A stretch of DNA of 64,000 bases. Origin: RPQJ01 sp963706755. Its GTDB lineage: Bacteria > Pseudomonadota > Gammaproteobacteria > Steroidobacterales > Steroidobacteraceae. A program made the position numbers and the translations under genes. How positions within the stretch are numbered: position 1 is the stretch's first letter; every line of letters starts with the position of its first letter. Below, one piece after another: positions 59,641 to 64,000 of this stretch. The stretch spans positions 62,001 to 126,000 of the forward strand of contig CAVPNH010000007.1 in the NCBI GenBank assembly GCA_963706755.1, in the 5' to 3' direction. The notes under the pieces are model-generated. The model was not told where the DNA came from and did not search any database. It was given only the letters and a program-made list of their open reading frames with translations.

Positions 59641-61944
59641 TCAGCGACACTGCACGTCACCCAGGTCCGGAATGGGTCCGCCGCCGCTCGGCCGCGTGAA
59701 ATCTGCGCCGCACTTGCCGTCGCGCCACGTTACGCTGGCGTGCACGTTCGTGGCCACGCCGCTCAGGTACACGAGCCCGTTCATCGCCACCGGGAACGCG
59801 TTGCCCTCGAACATGACCTCGGCGCCCGCAGGTACCGGCCGGCCGTCGGCCTGCACGAGCCGCATGGTCATGGAGTCGGCGCGGCTCACCGGGAACTTGA
59901 CGCTCACGCCGCTGCGATAGGCCGGTGTCACGGTCATGGACGGCGTAGCGATCGTCGCGTCCATCGGCAGTTCCGTCGGGTCGATGCTGACCTCGTTCGC
60001 CTGGTAGGGCAGCAGGTTGTCGAGCAGCACCCGGCCCTGGCTGTCCGTGCGGCCGACGGGTTGGTTGTCCACGTACACCTGCATGCCGGCGTAGTCCGCG
60101 ACCTTGACCATCGCGAAGCTCTGGTCGAGGCGGCGCGCGGGCATGACGCCCAGGCCCGTGATGGCGACGCCGCCGACGCCGCCGACGCGCAGGCCTTCCT
60201 GGCCGTTCGCGCTGGCGTAGTCCGCGGTCACGAGGCCCGCGCGGCCCTGGTAGGCGTAGCCGAGCCGGTAGTCGCGTTCGCTCGACACCGACGCGACGTA
60301 GCCCGTCCCCGGGCCCACCGGGAGACTCTGCTGCACCGTGGCCGCGGCCGAGAATCCGTCCTGGGTCCCGTCGCCGCCCGAGCTCTGCTGCAGCGACGTG
60401 CTCGCCGCGCCGCGCTCGCCGAACGGCATGGTCCAGGTGAGGAATACGTCGGTGGTCGCGTCGTCCGAGTCCGAGTAGTTGGCGAACAGGTTGAGCATGC
60501 CGAGGAGTCCGAGCTCCAGGGAATAGCCGAGACCGAAGGTCTGCGCACCCGGTGCCCCCCAGTTCTCCTGGCGCCCGTAGGCGAACTGCAGGCTGCCGAA
60601 TCGGTTCAGGTTGAGGCCGACGCCGCCGAAGGTCCGGCTGCGCGGGCGCACCCGAGTGGTGTTTTCGCCAAGCTGTGCGAACGACTCGGAGGCGTAGAGC
60701 GTGCGCGCGTATAGGCTGAGCCGCTGGCCGTTGCTCTCGAAGCCGAAACCTGCCAGCCAGCCGGGACCGTTGCCGTTGCCGTCGCCGCCGACCGCGCCTG
60801 TCGCGCTCACGATGCCGAGCGTGCCAAGCTGCACGGCGCCGCTCACGCCGCCGGCCTCGGCGCCGTTCCCCTGCGCCTCGCCGTGCACCTCGGCGGTGAA
60901 GTAATCCGTGACGCCATGACGATACGTCGCAGCGCCCACGGCGTTGCCGTAGTCGTTGCTCTTCGTAGCGTAGTCCTGCCGGATGGCGCCGGCCTCGACC
61001 GAGTACTCGGTCAGGCCTTCACGCAGCAGCGCCGTGCCTGCATAGTAGGGTTGCGACACCACCTGTTCGCGGCCGAGCGCGTCGGTCACGACGACCTGCA
61101 TCTGTCCCGCGCCATTCACGGCGGGCACCCCCTCGATCTGGAACGGGCCGGGCTGCACAGTCTCGCTCGCCACGGGATTGCCGTTCACGAACACGTCCAC
61201 CGTCGAGGGCAGGACGGCGTCGCCGCTGGCAGAGAGCAGCGGCGTGGTCACGAACGAGGGCTGCGTGCTGAAGTTGGTTCCGTACTGGATACCGGCAAAG
61301 CGGGCCGAGCGGCCCCAGGAGCCGGCCGATGAAATCGAGTCCCCGATGCGCAGCGTCTCCATGCGGTCCGGGAAGTCGCGCGTCCAGGCCGTGTCGAGGC
61401 GCACGCCGTCCGACCGGTCGGGGCCGGTGCGCCCGACGGCCGAGGCCGTGACCACGCCCTCGGAGCCGAAGATGCCGACTTCGACGAAAGTGCCGGCGCT
61501 GGTCTCGCCGGAGACGCGCTGGGCCGAGACGTCGTAGTTGACGAAAGCGCCGGGCTGGACGTCGGCCCTGTGCGGCGCGTCCGCCGACGCGTACCGGGCG
61601 CTCGTGGGCACGAAGGCCTGCGCCGGCAGGTTCACGTCCACGCTCTGCGTCGCCTCGTCGAAGCTGACGTTCGCGCCGATGTCCATGCCGACGCGGTAGT
61701 AGAGCTGGCCGTTCACCGTCATCGAGCCGTGGGCGGGGGTCTTGATACGCAGCGCCTTCAGGTCCTCCGCGCGGACGAGGAGCGTGCCGTCTGCGTCGCG
61801 TCGCACGACCAGCGGAGAGGCGAGGTGCTCGCCGTTCACCGTCACTTCGAGGACGGATTCCGAGAATGCATCCGGTGCCAGTTCCGCATGCGCGGCCGCG
61901 CCCGCGAGGGCGAGAGCGACGGCGACGCACAGGCGCAGTCGCAT
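59641..61944 (-). CDS. Fimbrial outer-membrane usher
   Basis: Usher of 767 residues for a chaperone-usher pilus of the spore-coat-U (archaic/Csu) type. A signal peptide (LCVAVALALAGAAAHA) is followed by the N-terminal domain, a 24-strand barrel, a plug, and the two C-terminal domains with conserved GRVLLDNLLPYQANEVSIDPTELP near 665-690. It spans the outer membrane and guides chaperone-subunit complexes. Cysteine pair near the end (CGADF and the last Cys) is usual. It lies 4 bases after the chaperone gene. Confidence 0.95.
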   Translation of the reverse strand: MRLRLCVAVALALAGAAAHAELAPDAFSESVLEVTVNGEHLASPLVVRRDADGTLLVRAEDLKALRIKTPAHGSMTVNGQLYYRVGMDIGANVSFDEATQSVDVNLPAQAFVPTSARYASADAPHRADVQPGAFVNYDVSAQRVSGETSAGTFVEVGIFGSEGVVTASAVGRTGPDRSDGVRLDTAWTRDFPDRMETLRIGDSISSAGSWGRSARFAGIQYGTNFSTQPSFVTTPLLSASGDAVLPSTVDVFVNGNPVASETVQPGPFQIEGVPAVNGAGQMQVVVTDALGREQVVSQPYYAGTALLREGLTEYSVEAGAIRQDYATKSNDYGNAVGAATYRHGVTDYFTAEVHGEAQGNGAEAGGVSGAVQLGTLGIVSATGAVGGDGNGNGPGWLAGFGFESNGQRLSLYARTLYASESFAQLGENTTRVRPRSRTFGGVGLNLNRFGSLQFAYGRQENWGAPGAQTFGLGYSLELGLLGMLNLFANYSDSDDATTDVFLTWTMPFGERGAASTSLQQSSGGDGTQDGFSAAATVQQSLPVGPGTGYVASVSSERDYRLGYAYQGRAGLVTADYASANGQEGLRVGGVGGVAITGLGVMPARRLDQSFAMVKVADYAGMQVYVDNQPVGRTDSQGRVLLDNLLPYQANEVSIDPTELPMDATIATPSMTVTPAYRSGVSVKFPVSRADSMTMRLVQADGRPVPAGAEVMFEGNAFPVAMNGLVYLSGVATNVHASVTWRDGKCGADFTRPSGGGPIPDLGDVQCR

Positions 61945-61948
61945 GGGA

Positions 61949-62692
61949 TTACCGTGCGACCGTCAGCTCCGCGTCGACCTCGCCCCGCTCGGTGTTGGCC
62001 TTCAACCTGTAGCGGTCCGCGGTGGCGGTGCTGCCGTCCGGATTCTTGTTGTTGGTATCGATCGTCCAGGTCCGTGCCGCGCCCGGCAGGACGTAGGCGG
62101 CCACCGACTGCTGCAGCGGTCCTGCAGTTCCGGTCAGTGGCGTCAGGGAGTAGCTGAGGATTCGCGCGTGCGTTTCGCCGTCGTTCGCGGCGCGGAGCAC
62201 GAGCTCGCCGACCGGGTTGCGCGTGGCCGACCAGGTGAGCTCGGCAGGCGAGGGCGACATCGAGGCGACGAATACCGGCAGGCTCAACTTGAGCGCCACC
62301 GTGAGGCCGACGAAGTCAGGGCTCGCCTGCGGCGGCACTTCCAGCAGCGTGAGTCGGTAGGAGAGTTCCCGCTTGGGATCGGCAGGCCGTCGCAGCGCCA
62401 CGCGCACGAGCTGCGCACCCTTCGGCGGCAGCGTGAACACGGCGGGTGAGACCAGCAGGTCCTTGGTCGCCTCGAGCTTGTCCTCGCCCGCTGACTGCGA
62501 CCACGCGAAAGCCTCGGCCTGAATGATCACCGGCGCGGCGTCCTCGTTGCGCACGGTAATGGCGGCCGTCGTCGACTGCTGCGACAGGTCCGCGCGCAGT
62601 GGCGAGATCGTGAAAGATCCTGCGGACGCCGGCGGCAGCCAGAAGGCTGCCGCCGACGCGAGGACGCTGGCGATTGCCGCGTAGTGGCGCAT
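61949..62692 (-). CDS. Periplasmic pilus chaperone (PapD-like)
   Basis: Chaperone of 247 residues with a signal peptide (IASVLASAAAFWLPPASA) and two Ig-like domains. SFTISPLRADLS and AAITVRNEDAAPVIIQAEAFAW are the N-terminal domain strands with the subunit-binding region; FTLPPKGAQLVRVALRRP follows. It stabilises subunits by donor-strand complementation and delivers them to the usher. First after the SCPU subunit, with a 9-base gap, and followed directly by the usher gene. Confidence 0.93.
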   Translation of the reverse strand: MRHYAAIASVLASAAAFWLPPASAGSFTISPLRADLSQQSTTAAITVRNEDAAPVIIQAEAFAWSQSAGEDKLEATKDLLVSPAVFTLPPKGAQLVRVALRRPADPKRELSYRLTLLEVPPQASPDFVGLTVALKLSLPVFVASMSPSPAELTWSATRNPVGELVLRAANDGETHARILSYSLTPLTGTAGPLQQSVAAYVLPGAARTWTIDTNNKNPDGSTATADRYRLKANTERGEVDAELTVAR

Positions 62693-62701
62693 CGCGGTCC
62701 G

Positions 62702-63208
62702 TCAGTACTCGACGGTGGCCGTGATCGAGTCGGTGTACGACCCGACCGGCGCAGCCTGGTTCGTGCCGTTGTCAGGCAGCGTGCCGTACACGGTGTGGGT
62801 AACCGCGCTTCCGGCCGCGAGGCCGCTGCCCGTGCCTGTCACCGCCGCCGTGCTGCCCGTCGCGCCGTCGCCCCAGATCGAGGTGTTGGCGGCCGACGTG
62901 TACAGGTTGTACTGCAACGTATTGGTGCCGCCGTCCGACAGCAGGCGCGTGCCGTAGCTGCCGCCGCCCGAGCTCAGCCTCACCGTGTAGCCGAGCCCGT
63001 TCGTGCAGCGCACGGTGACACCCGAGGTGCTCGTGAGCTCCGCAACGCCCGTGTACGGGCCGAAGGCCAGGTTCGTGGCTGAAATCAGGCAGTTGGAGGC
63101 CACGCTCGCGCTCACGGTGAAGGGCGCCGTCCTGGTAGCGGCCTCCGCGCTGCCGGCAAGGGCCAGGAGGATTCCAGCGGCAATAGGGGCAATGGTATAT
63201 CTACGCAT
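62702..63208 (-). CDS. Spore coat U (SCPU) domain pilus subunit
   Basis: Subunit of 168 residues with a signal peptide (IAAGILLALAGSAEAA). The SCPU core has the early Cys (NCLISATNLAFGPYTG), a second Cys (VRCTNGLGYTVRLS), LQYNLYTSAANTSIWGDG and the end strand GSYTDSITATVEY. This type forms the shaft of Csu-like pili in biofilm growth. First gene of the four-gene unit; GAGGA lies 10 bases before the ATG. Confidence 0.93.
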   Translation of the reverse strand: MRRYTIAPIAAGILLALAGSAEAATRTAPFTVSASVASNCLISATNLAFGPYTGVAELTSTSGVTVRCTNGLGYTVRLSSGGGSYGTRLLSDGGTNTLQYNLYTSAANTSIWGDGATGSTAAVTGTGSGLAAGSAVTHTVYGTLPDNGTNQAAPVGSYTDSITATVEY

Positions 63209-63523
63209 GTTGCGTCCTCGTCTGATGATGGTTTGGTTTGTTTGCGCCCCGCATTCCCCACCTGGCCGCGTGTGGCGGCGATGACGAGCCCGGAGCCGGT
63301 GAATTCAGGGCTGCTCCTGGGATTCGTGTGGTCCCTTGGGCGCGCCCTTGCTCACTTGGGATGAATTCTCGTTACCGAGGATGACCGGCGTCGTGACGGG
63401 CGTCGCGTTTTGACATGTGAACGGCCGCGTGGGATTCGGCGGCTGTCGAGGCCGCTACGACATTACAGTCGCAGCGGAATTGCGTCACAGTCTTGCGGGC
63501 AACGGTTCCCGCGCCGCGCCGCG
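63209..63523. other. Intergenic region between the pilus cluster and the CHAT gene
   Basis: About 315 bases. It should hold the promoter of the SCPU-chaperone-usher unit on the minus strand, but no good -35/-10 pair was found. There is a GAATTC repeated 58 bases apart (63301 and 63363 region) and a T-rich stretch at 63227-63245. No small gene or structured RNA was recognised. Confidence 0.5.
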
Positions 63524-64000
63524 CTAGTCGCCCTGGGGCCCCAGCCGAAACGCAGGGTTGCCGTAGTGCACGTAGTCGGCCCAGTCGATCGAGCCGGCGG
63601 CGGCCACGACGCGGCGCGCCGCCAGCATCGTCTCTCCCAGGCGAGCGCCGCCGAGCAGGCCTTCGTAGAAGCGGCTCGAGAAGGCCAGCGCCGCATCGTC
63701 GCCGACCGGCCAGTGCGTGCCGACGAAATTCGCGACGCCTCCGTCCAGGATCGCCTCCGCGAGGCTGCTCGACCGGCGCAGACCGAAGAGTCGCGCCCGC
63801 GCCGACCGGCCGGGTCGGCGCACCCGCGCGGCTTCGCAGGCGTTGAAGAACACGAGCGTCGGCAGGCTCGCAATCCCAGCGAGGTCGGAGCCGCGCAGCA
63901 CCGCGCCGTTCGCGCAAACGAGACCGCTGGCCCCGGGATCGCCCGTGTCGAAAAAGCCGTGCCCGGCGAAGTGGAGTACGTCGTAGTTCCCCGACCCCAT
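63524..64000 (-). CDS. CHAT-domain protein (C-terminal part, cut by the window edge)
   Basis: C-terminal 158 residues of a CHAT (caspase HetF associated with TPRs) protease-like protein; the start lies beyond position 64000. The catalytic His is in VLHFAGHGFFD and the Cys in LVFFNACEAAR, both intact. FVGTHWPVGDDAALAFSSRFYEGLL and NPAFRLGPQGD are the usual last strands. The length of the gene and any N-terminal TPR or sensor domains cannot be seen. CHAT proteins cleave partners or act in regulated cell death and defence; the target here is unknown. Confidence 0.87.
   Translation of the reverse strand: MGSGNYDVLHFAGHGFFDTGDPGASGLVCANGAVLRGSDLAGIASLPTLVFFNACEAARVRRPGRSARARLFGLRRSSSLAEAILDGGVANFVGTHWPVGDDAALAFSSRFYEGLLGGARLGETMLAARRVVAAAGSIDWADYVHYGNPAFRLGPQGD

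Noticed and set aside
1..64000. tRNA, rRNA, CRISPR arrays, prophage and IS transposases
   Set aside because: No T-loop pattern, no spaced direct repeats and no transposase or integrase motifs were seen on either strand.

Overview
This window is GC-rich, gene-dense bacterial chromosome with no phage, plasmid or insertion-sequence genes. The gene families (biotin, ubiquinone, haem and shikimate genes), the rpoZ-spoT-ridA-recG order, PilMNOPQ and a tesA-ybbA-ybbP divergon point to a Gammaproteobacterium, most likely near the Nevskiales / Steroidobacterales / Xanthomonadales side of the class. That placement is an inference from gene content and style, not from a marker-gene tree.

Layout. 1-2.7 kb: biotin genes bioB-bioF-bioH on the minus strand (bioH is cut by the window edge), facing comF across a promoter that carries a near-ideal BirA operator. 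3.4-5.2 kb: a Phd/ParE-type toxin-antitoxin pair whose last codon overlaps the start of nhaA. 5.4-11.4 kb: ubiA, recG, ridA, spoT and rpoZ, all minus strand. 11.7-18.5 kb: a plus-strand minor-pilin cluster (pilE, fimT, pilV, pilW, pilX, pilY1) that separates rpoZ from its usual neighbour gmk; yicC follows gmk at 18.5-20.1 kb. 20.2-23.5 kb: PP2C phosphatase, rph, rdgB and hemW, overlapping or tightly packed. 23.5-27.2 kb: a DnaA-box cluster, rpmE, an M48 lipoprotein protease and citrate synthase. 27.3-30.5 kb: an uncharacterised protein and PBP1A. 30.45-36 kb: a c-di-GMP-I riboswitch followed by pilMNOPQ. 36-38.8 kb: aroK, aroB, dgt. 39-45.3 kb: pyrF, hemE, ppa, tesA, and the ybbA/ybbP ABC transporter. 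45.3-53.6 kb: accessory genes (TPR/TolB-like membrane protein, FFLEELY-type pair, a two-domain fatty acyl-CoA reductase, a DUF3011 protein, a diacylglycerol-kinase-like enzyme, a DUF4124 protein). 53.7-58.4 kb: a three-subunit 2-oxoacid:ferredoxin oxidoreductase with a GltD-like flavoprotein. 58.6-63.2 kb: a spore-coat-U chaperone-usher pilus cluster. 63.5 kb to the end: the C-terminal part of a CHAT-domain protease.

Themes. Two type IV pilus loci (the minor pilin/PilY1 set and the PilMNOPQ alignment and secretin set) plus a chaperone-usher pilus make the window rich in surface appendages. The strongest regulatory signals are the BirA operator, the c-di-GMP riboswitch with its own promoter, a toxin-antitoxin operator and a CRP/Vfr-like site before pilE. 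Long intergenic palindromes of at least two families (GGGGACATTCTCC elements and degenerate heptamer elements) sit at gene ends.

Caution on sequence quality. pilY1, rph, rdgB, the pilO tail and one SCPU gene each carry a single-base frameshift. Their number and their presence in housekeeping genes suggest residual assembly errors rather than five true mutations.
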